Shown here: piece after piece, positions 42,682 to 56,821 of the stretch | How positions within the stretch are numbered: the first letter of the stretch is position 1 | How the letters are laid out: the number at the start of each line of letters is the position of its first letter | Origin: Dipetalonema caudispina | Taxonomy: Eukaryota > Nematoda > Chromadorea > Rhabditida > Onchocercidae | NCBI GenBank assembly: GCA_013365325.1 | Contig: JABVXV010000194.1 | Location: 54,523-118,522, forward strand | Length of the DNA stretch: 64,000 nt | Direction: 5' to 3' | The notes under the pieces: generated by a model | The model's input: only the letters and a program-made list of their open reading frames with translations | What the model was told of the DNA's origin: nothing | Database searches by the model: none | Program-made: the position numbers and the translations under genes

Positions 42682-45534
42682 TTGTGGGAAGCGATATGTG
42701 CTACCAAAACTTTTCAGCACATCATATGAAGAAGCATAGGAATGGATAGAGAACAAAATTTGTGATATTTCTTGTTAATATCACTCCCACTAGATTGATT
42801 CAGGCATCTACAACGGAGTGCGGATAGGTTTGTTGGAGAAATTGTAACATTATGGATACCATCAGTGGTATAACTGTAGATGGTAATATATGAAATAGAA
42901 TGAATATTTGAATAGAGATTAAAGTAAGAGTTCAGGGAACCAAATTGGACTGGGTTAAACGTTTCAGGAATTAGATCAAGTGGCTGAAAAGTTAAAGGAA
43001 CGAGATCGGAATAGGTGAAAAGATAAAGGAACTAGATTAGATAGGATCAGATTGGTTAAATTAACCAACCAGAAAGGATGAAACGATGGCTCTCTTCAAA
43101 AGCAATCATAACCGGTTTAGTCGTACATAGGCTGCGAATATTCGATTCACATAAACTACTCCTCATTCGTTGATCGCTGGTTCCCATTACGCTGACCAAT
43201 ATCCGTGTTTGTATTATTCATTACCCCCTAAATTGTCATTGTTTGAAAAATGTCTCTTTTTTTTCATTCAGAAATTCAAATAAAGAAGGCGCTCTGTGGA
43301 GGCGCACTAAACCGTTCATAAATGAACTTTTTAGTAATTCGGATGCGGACGATAATAAGGAAGAATTATTTCGTCAAATATCCAAAAAGCTTTTCTTCTA
43401 CTTTAAGCTTGAAAATAATTGATATCGCGAATTTTATTTCAGAACGTTCATGTACGTTCAATCAGAGGATGTAGTGAGTGACATTATCGCTACCATTAAT
43501 TAACACTAATTGCCACTCTTTGTATTACTATCACTACTGTTATCACTGTCTTATGTGTCAAAAAAATAATATGGAAGAAGTTAAACAACAACGGATAGAT
43601 AATAATTTATACATATTGCTGCATCAGAATTCAGGATTTCTCTTGCTGCTTTTTTAAACTGGTTATTTGACTTGAAAATTAAATCGGTGTTGTAAGATGG
43701 TGGAGAAAATTAGATGAGAAAATGAACTTCGCAAATTGAAGCTGATTTTAATGATGAAATACAGATTTGAATAATTAATTCGAATTTGGTACGTTGAAAT
43801 TTCATTATACTGCACTTCTAAAACAATTTATAATTACATCTCTTACTTACATCTCGTGAGAGATGCAATTTCTGCTGATTCCAGCAATATTCCTCTTCAA
43901 TTACTTGTTTTGAATTCCAGCCTACAGGAAAATTGATAATTACGTAGGTGGGCGAATCATTAAGCTGGCTTTGCTCTATTCACCGTTCTGATAGCGAATT
44001 CTCATTGCCAACAAATATCTACTATGAATTCTTTTGGCTGTGAAGAAGAAGAAATGGCATAAATTATTTTTCATCCCTGAAAATAATCTTTGCATCACTG
44101 AATGAGTCACAATTCAAGGATACATAGAAATGAGAAAGGATAGACATATGAAAGCGGAGAGAAAGAACTTCCCACCAAACCGTTGCATATTTATTGTATA
44201 AATGGACTTTGGAAAAAAAAAGCACACTACGAATTCATGATATTATTAGACCATACACAAGCTTACTAGGAAATATCTCGTCTACTTAGTTGTAGCTTAT
44301 CCAAGTCACTGTAGCCAATTTTGCAGTTTAGATTCTGTTCTAACGATGAAGTAATCTTTATTATACATATACACAAATTAGTTGAGTCTAATTTCTTCAT
44401 AAAACTGAAATGAAGAAGTTATTATCAATTATCAGTGCGAAAAATATATCAAAGTTTCTTCTAGTGTTCAGCATTTAGTTAGCTTCTGAATATTGCACTT
44501 GTAAAGTTTTTTGTTTCATTCCTTCTTTCTGAACTCTACTTTAGAATTACCAACTAATTTCATAAATTGATGAATCGTTGAAATTTCTGTCCCGTAAGAT
44601 GGGTGCAAAACTAGTTTGATGTTGTAAAACGAGACGTTATATCCCACTTCACTTTCAGTGTCTGCAAAATTTCTGCATATCTCAGAAGGGATTTTTCACT
44701 ACATCAAGAACTATCTAAAATAGATTAAAAGCTTTCGACTTCATCGCACAATTTTGAAATTGATGAGAAGAGAAATCAAAAATTTCACGAACAAACTGCA
44801 GCAATTCATTCATGTCTTCTTACATTTGTAAAGGGAATGCATATTTTTTTTCCCTAAATTCCTGCTCAAAACTTGTATCGAAGATATTTGTTTAAATTAC
44901 CAATTTTAGCGAATGGTGTTACTCAGGAAGTCTCGTTAGAGTTTAGTGGAATGAATACTTCACAAAAGTGATAGTTAAAGTTTTCGTTTCTATTTTGAAT
45001 AATAAATGAGAAAATAAAGTTTCCATTGAAGTGGAAACGATTCATCAAAATTTTTTCTAATGAATTATTTAATTGCTGCTAATTAGTTAATATGGGAAAT
45101 ATTACATAAACCCCACCTTGCAATTACGAAAAACACAGAAGGAGGAAAAGCACGCGGGGATTTCCTTTTTCAATTGGAAGCACGAATTTTCCAACTACGA
45201 ATTTTAATGTTTTTAAAATTCGTAAGGGACGGCCTTTTTGAAAGATTTTTAGATGAATTGTAGATGGAATTGGGTGGGATGAGTTTGTTTATATGAAAGG
45301 TTCCTCGGATTTTAATGTTACGTTGTATACGTGACATATATGACGTGTAAATAACGCGTGACCTCATTTCTAAAATAAACGATAAAGCTTTTTATAATGT
45401 TTATCTATTGGCTAGAGGATCGACGTTTATTTGATGATATATTCCTGTAGTAGTACGTGCTACGATTTATGTACATCGAAAAAAAAAACGTTTTGATTGT
45501 TTTTTTTTTTTTCTTTTTAAGGCTTATTTCGCAA
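42682..45534. other. Divergent intergenic region, secreted-protein gene and POLE3
   Basis: 2.9 kb between two divergent starts, so it should carry both promoters. A T-rich stretch ending TTTTTAAG stops 13 bases before the POLE3 ATG and is a candidate spliced-leader acceptor. Nothing else was recognised. Confidence 0.55.
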
Positions 45535-46444
45535 ATGACAGACGGAGATGTAGCTGAGGATTTACGACTACCACAAACTGTGATTGGTCGTTTGGTGAAA
45601 GAAGCACTACCACCTGGTGTTATCGTTTCTAAGGTTTGCTTTTATCGCACTGTGGTATGAGTGAAGTTTTTCTTATCCACATGTCAATGATATAATACGT
45701 TGTGCTATCGGTTTTTGTTTGCTCCTTTGATAATGGAAGAGCGCGTCCTATGAAAAAGTAGAATGAAAGTAGCTGATATTTTAGGATGCACGAACAGCGA
45801 TAGCACGTGCTGCAGCAGTTTTCATATTGCATGCTGCGACGTATGCCCAGGAATGTGCAGTAACTAACAAACGCAAGACGGTTACTGCAGTGGATGTCTT
45901 AAATGCGGTGCGAGTTTTGGAATGCGAAGAGCTGGAGAAACCGGTGCTTTTTGAAATTTAGATTTATTAGATTCTTGGCACTTACTGATTACTAAAAACA
46001 ACCTCGTACTTCGAGTTTCTGAGGAGAAAAAAGTAAGAGAAATGAATAAATGGATGTGTAATATCGTTCGACTCTCGTTTTGCTGTTTATCTCCTCGGTC
46101 AATTGACCTGTCGAGAAATGTGTGAGACGGGATAATCTTTTGTTACCAGACTGTATTATCCATTTGTCTTCCACTAAGGTAAATAGTAATTTGTTCATGC
46201 GTTGCGGATGACAGTTTAGTTTAAATAATTGCAGTTAAAAGAAGCAGTAGAGATATGGAAAGCCAACAGACAACAAAGGAATGAGGAAGCCAAAAAACGA
46301 AAAGCGGGACGTGTACAAAATAATGATCCAGCTGTATTAGAAGTTCTAAAAAATGTTTCGCAGAAAGGTGGAGGTTCCAGTGCCTCAGATGAACCCGGAA
46401 CGAAGAAAATGTTGTTCGATGTTATTGAGGATCATGAAAGCTAA
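45535..46444 (+). CDS. pole3: DNA polymerase epsilon subunit 3 / CHRAC17 histone-fold protein
   Basis: Histone-fold subunit shared by DNA polymerase epsilon and the CHRAC remodelling complex; pairs with a POLE4-type partner and acts in the nucleus on replicating chromatin. Exons 45535-45633, 45785-45943 and 46235-46444 give 155 residues. The chain EDLRLPQTVIGRLVKEALP, then SKDARTAIARAAAVFILHAA and KRKTVTAVDVLNAV follows the human protein residue by residue, and the last exon starts LKEAVEIWK as in human LKEALEAY. The second intron was placed at the CCG codon because it restores the conserved Pro-Leu-Lys-Glu-Ala join. The long acidic tail of vertebrate POLE3 is missing; the protein ends VIEDHES. 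An AATAAA lies near 47060. Confidence 0.93.
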
Positions 46445-48782
46445 GTTTGAAGGAAACAGTCATCATTGCCAGCATAACCTTTGAATTGTTTTTCATAATT
46501 TGTTTTGTCGTACACATGTAAAGTTCGCTTTATTTATCTCACATTTTTTTTAATTTTTGAGAGAACGAAGTGATGGGTTACAAAGTCATTCACCCTTTTA
46601 TGTCTCAAGCGAAACTACTGCTTTCAAAAGTAGAGAATAGGGGATTCCAGATTTTGGACTTTAGTGGAAAAACATCAACAGTGACGATTGTTCCAATTTC
46701 TATACATATTTTGTTCATTTCTGCATACATCTTTAATTTCCTGATCTCATATGAGACTTTATTGACCTGCCTCACTTTTTTATATCACTTTTAATCACTT
46801 CGATTTTGATGAGGCTTTAGTCACTTATTTATAATGTTTCATAGAGTACATGTCTATCTTCTGCACTGTTAATATAAATGTATGCAAATTTTCGAGGAAG
46901 ATGGAAAACAGATGTTCAAACAAATGTTGGTTTTTATCATGTCACTCAAGTGATATGGGGCTTTGGTTTCTCCAGTTCCTCATAATATCAATTTTTAAAA
47001 TTCTTATTATTCTTTACAATCCTTATTAAGTTATTTTTATGTCGTATTTTTGTGTTCAAAATAAAAAATTTGACATCAACACAGCATATTGATGGAGAAT
47101 AAAGAAATACATATCGAAGAAAGAGGGATCTATCCCGTTAAAAACAGCTAGCTGATAGCATATCACATATACGTCAAGAAAACATCGGCAGAATTTCAGT
47201 CTTTGGTGGTTCGAAAATGACAAACAGAGAACAATAACCCTCAGTGCACTGGGAAGTATAAGAAAGAAGTGGAAGTGTTGATTAGATCAGCAATCATTAT
47301 TTCCTGACATAGGTAGGAGATGTCAGAGACATTCATATGGGACTGATGTGGATGGATATCCGAATGTTTGTCTTTGCAGTTGCAAATATCTCCAGAAGAA
47401 TTGAAAACATCACAATTCCATTCGATTTGTTTCTTCAGCTATATGAACTGTTTTTAAAAACATTGATGATTCTGTTGATGTTGGAAACATTCATTACTAA
47501 AGATGAACTTGTACTCAAGGTCTTTGTTATTAATATCAACTTTGGATATGATTACCAAGAATGAAACTATAGTATTTATGAGCCAAGGATTTCAAGAGAC
47601 AAGTATTGAGAAGAGTTGATCTGTTGACCTGAAAATTCATGTGTTATCTTTATTTTAACACTTCATCTGGATGGGAAGAAAGCCGCATTTCTAATCGCTA
47701 GTCGGTTCAATCCTAGCCATTAAGGACAAGAAAGATAAAACTGAACGTATTTCAGATATTTATATTTCTAGAATCGAAAAAGCTTGGTACACAAAAGCCT
47801 GATACTCAATAAGTGGATCAATTGAATGTTGTTCCGCGTTTTTTAAAGTAACCAAAAAAAGTTCTGTAACTTGATGGGATTCAACCAGTACTTATTAAGC
47901 TAAAGTATGAAGAATTTCCTACCACAAGGATCGGATCAAACAGTAATTATCATAAAAATACTTTGATAATGCAATTCGAAATTCACTTACATGTAGAAAT
48001 CAGTAATTACCTTAGAAATAGGTTGGAGAGAAGTAGAAGTAAAACGGTTAGTCATGTCTTAATGAAAAATTGATGTTGCTACGATACTATGAACTGATAC
48101 TTGGACAAGAAATACTCATGTTATGAGAGTTCGAATGCTGTAAATGAGAGTATTGGCCAATGAAATTGCAAAAAATTCTGGCTAAAATTTGAAACTTGGA
48201 GAGTTCTGATGATTTTCCAGAAGATGACATGTTCTGTTTTGGAGCAGAAATTAATCCATGATAATTTGATCCTATTTTTGGCAAAATACTATCACTGTTA
48301 CATCTCTTTTTTCCTTAATTTTATCGCTTTGAACGTTTTTGAAAGTGTTCTATTCAGCGTTTCAATAATTGAAGAATTGTTTTTTTTTTTTTTTTCTCAG
48401 TTCTTTATTGCTATTAAATTAGTGAATTTAAGATCAGTGATTGGCTTACTGAGATAGATCAAAAATGCTGAGTTGTAAATCTTTTAGCTACACTTTTTCA
48501 TACGTACAATGCATACAATTTGTATGATAAGATAATTGATGCTGAGCCGTTATCAAAATTAAAGATTTAAAAATTTATTTCGTACTGCTATAATTTGTCA
48601 TTTCACTAATTTTATTGCTGATAAGCAAACAGATACCTTACAAAGGTATCTTATTTATTTTCTTGTGTCTGAGAAATTTTGGCGGTTAGTTAGATGTATT
48701 CGTAATTTGCGATTTATTATCTTTATCATCTTATCACTACTTCAAATCTTTTTTAAAGTAATACACAAACGGTTAATTCTAT
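46445..48782. other. Convergent intergenic region, POLE3 and glycosyltransferase A
   Basis: 2.3 kb holding both 3' ends. A hydrophobic 75-codon plus frame at 47337-47564 has no supporting features. Nothing else was recognised. Confidence 0.55.
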
Positions 48783-51700
48783 TCAACATTCGAACAACGA
48801 CATGTTCTTTCTCCACATATCTTTGTTGTTATTGAATCGTACAACTTGAATTTGCCTGTAGTTCTCAAAATCAATGGTTGAATTGCTTGCAACTCGATCA
48901 GCAAAATGCACTGCCCAACAAGCGATCGCTCCATAATCACTTTCCGATAACATTTTATTAGCAAATAATTGTTCGATTGTATCCAAATGCATCAAATCAG
49001 CAACGCCAAATATGCAAACGTTGTGTCGATATTTGTGACTTTTACATGGTCGATCTGACCAGGCCCATGAGACGTATCTATGAAAGGAAGAAACAGTTTT
49101 ATTAGAATAATGTGATTAGATACAATCAGCTAATATGTATTCAGCTTACAGTATGAAATATCTCTTTCTTAAACACTGTTCCGATGAGGTAATGTTGAAA
49201 AATGACGTGGTGATTGGTTTCAGATAATTTTATATTTACCTGTTTTTGTAGGTTGCAAAAAGAAGAAAAAACAACAAAAGAAAAAGTATAAGAAATTACA
49301 AAAGTATAAATTGATGGTCAATTAATAATGCTATCCACTCTTATCGAATGGCTATTTCTGCGATATAACTAGTTTCAATCCTCATAATCTGACAAGTAGA
49401 ATATAAGGAGGTCAAAATTGGCATTGAACTAACCTGGTGATAAAACCGCTTTGTTGATCAATGCATTTTCTTGTGAAACCACCGGGAACATCTGTAATAA
49501 CGGTTAAATGATAGTAATAGTAAACGATTTTGTGGCTAATATTAAAAATCGAATGATTTGTTTTAATTATATCAGTCATACCAGTAGTGTGTCTTTATTA
49601 AGCCAAATGATTTCAAGAATAAGTGTCGTCTACTTCAGCATTCTAACTTCAATTTATTATGGAACTTATGCCGAATTTACCTAAAGAATCATCGGAATGT
49701 AAACTATGGAAGAGCATTTCATCAGTTCCATATGGTTTCGAATCAAACATCTCAATAAGAGCAGATAAGTTCAAATGTTCCATCATAAATTCCACAAAAC
49801 TTCTCGATAATGTAACAGAAGAACTTCCTTTAGCGATTTTCAACAGTGTGTCCGGTCGATTTTTAGTTGAATCTGCAGATAGCATAGTGTATACATATTA
49901 CGACAAATACTAAAGCATTAAAAAGATATGCTTGTATTCTTCTCTCATCAAGCAATTCCATCTCGTGAGTCATTTCGTCCAACTATCATATTGTAAACAT
50001 GACCTTTCTGTGAAAGATTAAAAGTTTCAGTTGAAGATTTTAATGTAAGTTTTTATGAAATTAAATTCCTACTAACCCTTAAAAAGATTTAATGCAGCAT
50101 AACTCCAATTGGCATTTTTAGGTAAACGATGGCTATAAGGTCTTCCAACATTGATTGAATTACTTCCATTAAGTGCATCCAATATTTGTACCATTTCATA
50201 ATTAGTTTTAATTGGAATATCGTCATTCTATAAAATACTTTGCATGTTATTCGAATGCTTCATCATACTGATAAAGTTTCTAATGATCTTAATTAAAATG
50301 AAAGTGCTAATTAAGGAAGCGTTTTCTCATTCATCAATCCTCAAGCATAAGTAAAAAAAATATCTTCGTACTTGATATTAGTATTGCAAAAAATTGGTGC
50401 ATTTTTGGCAGTAAATGTGATTTTCCGAGCTGTATGTGTTGTTGAATTGACCGGAATGCTTTTACCGGATTCCAGGGTTTCCAAGAAAATTATGAAGTAA
50501 ATCTTTATTGCTTACATCTCTTCGTTAATTATGTTCCTATCATTAATTATCATTCATACCTGAAGTAAAATAGCATATTTCCAATCAGGTCTTTTCCATA
50601 GAATTTCCAAACATTCCATATAACTTTTGGTCATATTGTGTCCTGCACTGTCCACATTATATTCAGTCTCTGTTAGAATTACATTTGGAAAACATTTCGA
50701 TAAATTTTTCATATGTTCATGGAAAAGAGCATTTGATTTTTTGTCCAGTGCATAGCAATATATATTCTGTGGTGCATACATTAAATTGAATAGTAATTCC
50801 TGCACGTGATAAGCCTAAAATTTCAAATTTAATCTTAATCCGTCTAATAATTTAAGTTTAAATGGAAATTCATTTCAGTTTTGACAGATCAAAAGAAATC
50901 AGTGTTTTTAATAATTCAGAAGGATGATGGATGATGGTGGTGAAAATAGGAAAATAGCTCATTTAATAATCCTTTTATCTCCCACAAAAATAATTAATAT
51001 CTGATTAATTATCAAGCAGATATGCAAATCGTTGTAGCAAACTTTGATAATAAAGGCTGTGATCATTTCTAAGTGAGTGTTAAATTAGAAGTTGTTAAGT
51101 TTAAAATTTCTACTCAACCATTTGCATAATATTTCCTATTCTAATTGAATATTTTGGATAAAAACGATTCTGGAAAGGGAAGAAGGAATGATTAACAAGA
51201 AAGGAAATTGAACAAAAGGAATTGTTCACTTTTTACTAAAAAAAATCTATTGCTAATTTATTCATTAATTTACCCTGTAAACAACTCGAATGAAAGCGAT
51301 TGGAAAGTTTTCTTCATCTTCACTTCGAGGGAATAATGGATATGCTCCACGTTGTTTAATAACTTCACATGAACTGCTAATTCTCTCATCTGCTTGTTCA
51401 GAATCAACAGTGAATGGCTTCTGAAAATGAGGTAGGTTTTTTTTTTGACCACTGTCCAGTATCTCACTCAACGAGCGCTATGTTTTTGTATCAACAGAAG
51501 AAGATTTCAAATTGTCATCTAACTTTTTAAGAATTTACACGATCTTATAGACAGTATCGAATAAAAAAAAAAGAAAAAACTCAAACTTTCATCAAATATT
51601 AGGTAACTTCAAGTTTTAAGGATGTTAAACGGAGATCAAATGATTTGATATTCAAGCGGAAACAGCAATATTGAAATGAAATCCACCTACCGCCGCGAAT

Positions 51701-52058
51701 TTTTTCGCTGCTGATCGACTTTCCAATATTGACCTGCATTCTTTTTGTGAGGGTGAATGATCGTAAAGAATAGGTAGTAAACGATCCGGTTCACTGCTTG
51801 CTGCTAAAATATTAAAGTTCTTGCTAAAATGTTTATGCAAAAAAATCGAATTAATGGAAAATAAATATGGCAATATCTTTAGGTATTTATGAAAGGTATG
51901 GTATGGTTGGTATCCAAATTATTAGTAAAAAATTGAATAATGTGGCAAAATTTTATAAACTTACAAGTATGAGTTAGATGTAAGCCAGGAAGGAATATGA
52001 ATGCAACAGATAGCAAAGTGATCGATAAGTTGGTTATCGAAAGCATCTCGTATTTCAT
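48783..52058 (-). CDS. GT14 (Core-2/I-branching type) glycosyltransferase, tandem copy A
   Basis: Type II membrane glycosyltransferase of family GT14 (Branch domain), a Golgi family that adds beta-1,6-GlcNAc or xylose; the sugar and acceptor cannot be told here. Eight complement exons, 51965-52058, 51691-51803, 51274-51420, 50560-50814, 50077-50227, 49681-49872, 49434-49491 and 48783-49077, give 434 residues. An N-terminal hydrophobic anchor is at about 6-28. Family landmarks in order are FPIAFIRVVYR, NLMYAPQNIYCYALDKKS, VDSAGHN, DWKYAILLQNDDIPIKTNYEM, the DDSLDVPGGF region, the CIFGVADL segment, and Cys residues spaced as in the family. Its neighbour at 56822-59732 is a paralogue with the same intron phases (1,0,0,0,1,1,2). 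An upstream in-frame ATG was chosen; starting at 52046 would shorten the tail by four residues. Confidence 0.9.
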
Positions 52059-55000
52059 TTAAATCTTAAAAATATCACTTTGAAAGAGTAAATCATTTGT
52101 AACCGTACAGCTATAAGGTACATTGATCGAGTGATATGCTGATTTAAATTATTTACAGGTTCAAGTAATATTGGAGTCAATAGGTGTAAACAGTGCAAAT
52201 AGCAATATGAGCTTAGAAGGAAAGAAGAAAATCTACTTGAAGCTTTGTATTATGAAGCATAGAAAAAATGTTGATATGGAAGAAGAATATACATATTACA
52301 AGGCATTTTTCTATTATAAATAATCACATTTAAATGCTTCATCAAATATACAAAAATTTTGGAAATCGAAAGATTATCAAAAGTTTTGATAATATAATTT
52401 ATGCTGATCATTGCACCATTCATCGAATTCATAATTGTTCCCAGAAATTTTCACGTTTTAAACTTTAAAATTTTTTAACAAAATCGATTTCACGCATGAG
52501 AATAACATTTTTCCTGCATTATGATTGAAATGTTTAGAAATAATTCAAGGTTCTAAGATTATTTCTTATAATTCAAAATATTTAATTAAATCGAATTATT
52601 AAGGAAGTTGTGGGAAAAGTGCGATAGAAACATGTTTGAAATGAACGGTCCTTATCATATCACATTGAACCCTTTTACAGCGGCTCTGATAATGTGATAT
52701 TGCAGCAAGTTATTGATTATTTATGAATTTTTTCGAGGAAAGATTTCTTTTTCTCGATGGACTTAACTCCCACTATAACCAAAAGAGTGTAAAGGTAAGA
52801 AAATGGGTTGACAAGCTAGTCATATTGGACCAAATAGTATTGCTTGGATTGCTAGAGTAATGTTGGATCAAGTAATATTGCTTGGATTGTATTTACTTTT
52901 TTCGAGGCTACTTATAACAAATGAATGAGAAGGAAGATATTGTGACATGTTAAATGAATAAATTATGAATTAAAGCACTCATCCTTCAGTTTATCTTACT
53001 TTTTCCACGCTTTCCACAATTATCTTAGTATCCATCCTTCTTCCATTGCACTTCGATTCCTCATTTTTCACTTTTCTTTGTTTAAATATGTAATTTAAAT
53101 TATTTTTGACCTTTAAATTAAATCACATTCGGGAAAAGAAGGTGAAATTAGAGGAAGCGTTGAAGAAGTTCGAGGAGTTTGCAAAAGGTAGCTACTAAGA
53201 AACTTCCTAATTATGTGCATTGGTATAGCTGGCCAAGCATTCTGTAATATGTTAATTCGCATGAAAAAAGTGAATCTTTTACAGGTAATCGAACATCAAC
53301 TTACTTTTAGTTCAAATGCAAAAGATTTTAATCGGCTTAAACTGTGTAATTTAAAAATTTTTCTTGAAGGAAAAAATTTATAATTAATTAAAATGTAACA
53401 TTTGACAAAACAATCCTTATCCAGTGTCAGAGAGAAAAATTGTTAATAAGATTTAGTCACATTCCTAAAAATTCAAACTGAAAGTATTATTCAACTTAAA
53501 TTAATCTTGACTCCACATTTCTGAAAGTTGAAATTGAAGGAAGTATTATTTTATGTTGTTACTGCATTCCTGATGACTAAAACGTAAGAGAGGAACTGCT
53601 CGACATATGTGATTTATCATTCAGTACTTCATTATTAGATATGAAATTTCGAAATTGAAAAATGGGGAAAAATGATCTGATTAGAAAGAATTAAATCTTT
53701 AAAAAATCCATGATAAATCGATAATTAAAATTTAACGCTTGTTCGAGCGAAAATTGAGGAGGCAGACAAATCTTCATTTGTGAACTTCTTGATGAAAGAT
53801 TGGAGATTTCTAACTTTGAAGAAATACATTTAAGTAGTAATTCACTTAAAAATTAAACTGATACCATGATAATAATGATAATTCTCTTCCAGAATTCTTG
53901 CGTAAGAAGAAATATATGCAAGCTTTACTTTGCTTTGATTAACTTTCTTTCCTCTCATTTCGAGAAAACAAGCAGAATGAATAAACTTTTCATTTAGAAA
54001 AGAAATAAAATTTTTAGATTTCGAATTTTCATTTTCCGCTTGCTTCGATATAATTTGCATCATAATATTCCTTTTATATCTTTAAAGCTGTAAACAATTA
54101 TTAGCAAAGGACCGGAAATATGCAGAGGTTATTCTCCGATAGCAAAAAAAGGAATGTAAGATGAAGCCTATTGTAAGAAGATTATGTCAAATGATGATGC
54201 AACATTGCCATTCTATTACTACCACATTTCTGCACTGTTGAATTAGATACTTCATAATTTAAAATAACTTTGAATTGGAATTTTTGCATGTTGCTGAAAT
54301 GCATGCATGTAAGATAGTCTTTGTGATTTATCAATTGTAAAGCGTTGAAAAAAAAAAAGAAAGAAATTTAATGAAATTAAATTATGCGAACCGAATATCA
54401 TCGATTATATTTTTCTCATCTTTTTCGCCTCAAATATTTTTTTAAGAAACTGTAAAAAGTGATCGTGAAAAATTCAATACAAAGAATAAGTGGACATCGA
54501 TTAAATGATATCACTTTGATTTTGTAGAAAAGTTATCATTCAATTCCAATTATAAATTATATGAAAGTCTAATAATTATCTTTTAACAGAATGATAAGCT
54601 AAATACATGAATGTGATAAAAGCATTAAATTAACCTATATCGCTTTGGAAAATATTGGATCAGATATAAAGTAATAAAATAACCTTTACAGGAATTATCC
54701 CTTTATGTTAATTATTGTAGAAAAAATATCTTTTTCTGCATGAAAATTTTCTAATTTCATTAGAAAATCTGCCAGCAAATAATAATTTTCCTAAATAACT
54801 TTTTCCTACTTTTATCAAAAATAAGATTGTTGTATGAGTTATTTATTCGATTTGATTAAACTATGATAAATTACCGTATGCAACAAGCAGTACATATAAA
54901 AAATTATTTTACTATCAGATCTATCTTAGCAATCTCTCAACCACATGCTTTATTTGTCAGCATGAGAGGAGAAAAAAGTGAATTCTCAGATTTATCCGAT

Positions 55001-56821
55001 ATTATTCATTCGATCTAACTTAGTCATTCAACAAAAGGAATTGCGAAACACTAATGGCATTCCTATCCACTATGCAAATTAATTTATTGTATTAATTTCT
55101 CACTTATTTAACAAAATTCTACACAAATTATTAGTCATGCTCAGACATCTCTTAACAAAGAGATATATCCGATTCCGTATCATTGTTCGAAGATTTCCGA
55201 CAAAAACTGTGATGATTTCATATCACAACTTAACATTCTTTGTTTAAGCACTTTCTTATCGATAAATGTCTATCAAAACAAAAAAAAAAAAAAAAATATA
55301 AGCCTTCGTCAAGAATTCACATAAGACTCAAAAAATTGCAGCTAATTAAGAAATAATGTAAAAAGTAAGAAAAAAAAAATTAGTATAGGACAAGATCAGA
55401 ATAGAGTAATAAGTTTTGAAGTAATTTAGTTCAATAATTCTCTGAATGCATTCGATGCACTTTTATACAATTTTGAATAAATTATCTAAGCTTAATAATT
55501 ATTTACTCAACCGAGTCCATTTCTTTGTATTTCTAAATTGAATATTAGGACAATATGGCCATTGAACATAGAAAATAAAACGAATAAAATCAGATTATTC
55601 AATTCTGATATCCTTCTGCATTAATTTTCTTTTTTTTTTTTTACTTTTTACATCATTTACATATCATAAACTACAAGCAATAGACCAAAACAACATGTTG
55701 GCAAAGATTTCTCCTCTTCTTTTTATTTTTTTCGCAGTAAAAACTATCCAATTATATAGAACTGATAAGCGCAAAACATATTTTACCATATAAAGCTGAT
55801 AGGAGCAAAATACATTTCTATGTGAGGATCTGCTAGGCGCAAAACACATTTCTACGTGAGGAGCTGATGAGCGCAAAAAACATTCCTCCATCTATATAGA
55901 GCTGGTAGGTGCAGAAAAAAATTTCGACATGTAAAGCTGGTCGGCGCAGAATAAATTTCTTCATGCACAGCTGATAGGCGCAGAATAAATTTCTCCATGT
56001 AGAGTTGATAAGCGCAAAATATTTGCCATGAAGAGCTGATCAGCGCAGAATAAATTTCTCCATGCAGAGTTGATAAGCGCAAAATATTTGTCATGTAAAG
56101 CTGATCAGCGCAGAATAAATTTCTCCATGCAGAGTTGATAAGCGCAAAATATTTGCCATGAAGAGCTGATCAGCGCAGAATAAATTTATCCATGCAGAGA
56201 TGATGGGCGCAAAATATAATTCTTTATTGGACATTACTTTCAATCAGGACATTTTTCTTCCATTGTGTAGAATTTATTTTTGAAATTGCAACTAAAAACG
56301 GAAACTACAGGCAATACTTCGTTCGTTAAAATCTGGTCAGTTTTTTTTTTTTTTCCGTTTTTTTTTTTTACAGTCTAATTGATGCTGAATTATAGCGGTG
56401 CTCATTTTATTGTGCCAATAGATTGAAAGCTGATTATGTAGCATTTTAATTGCAGGAAGATTGTGCTGAATTTCATCCCTTTATTAAAATGAATAGTGCT
56501 GAAGTTTTTGAACAAGTAAATAAACGAACGATCAAAATAAAAGGAGAACAATGCTGACTAGTAATATCTCCCTAATAATACCTATGTATCTTACCAAATA
56601 AAAGGTGGCTTAACGTAGAACAATTAACAAACCTATGTATTGCATAACAAATCATATTAATACAATTGGAATTCAACTTTCTGAAAAGTTTGCGAAAACT
56701 TTAAATAAAGGCTGCTGACAAATTTTGATTAAGAAGGATATGAATCAATAGTATTTCAGTTTGATACTTGAATATAATTTTGCATAGTTTACTCAATATC
56801 GATTAGGAATCGAAAAACTAG
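52059..56821. other. Intergenic region between the tandem glycosyltransferases
   Basis: 4.8 kb between paralogues, very AT-rich. It contains the minisatellite at 55755-56221 and T runs near 56340-56370. No remnant of a third glycosyltransferase copy was seen. Confidence 0.55.
55755..56221. repeat. Minisatellite of about 14 degenerate units of 30-37 bases
   Basis: Units share a core of the form AGCTGATnAGCGCAgAATA followed by a T-rich end and CCATG. The left units are diverged. In the right half two subtypes alternate (about 34 and 30 bases), forming a higher-order unit of roughly 63-65 bases present about three times. Frames crossing it encode only periodic peptides and are not genes. Confidence 0.92.

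Noticed and set aside
47690..47725. tRNA-like B-box (GGTTCAATCC)
   Set aside because: The flanking stem does not form a proper T-arm and no acceptor, D or anticodon arms could be found at the right spacing.
55664..56094. Periodic Ser/Tyr/Leu-rich minus frames
   Set aside because: They are translations of the minisatellite; the unit length varies, so no single frame spans the array.
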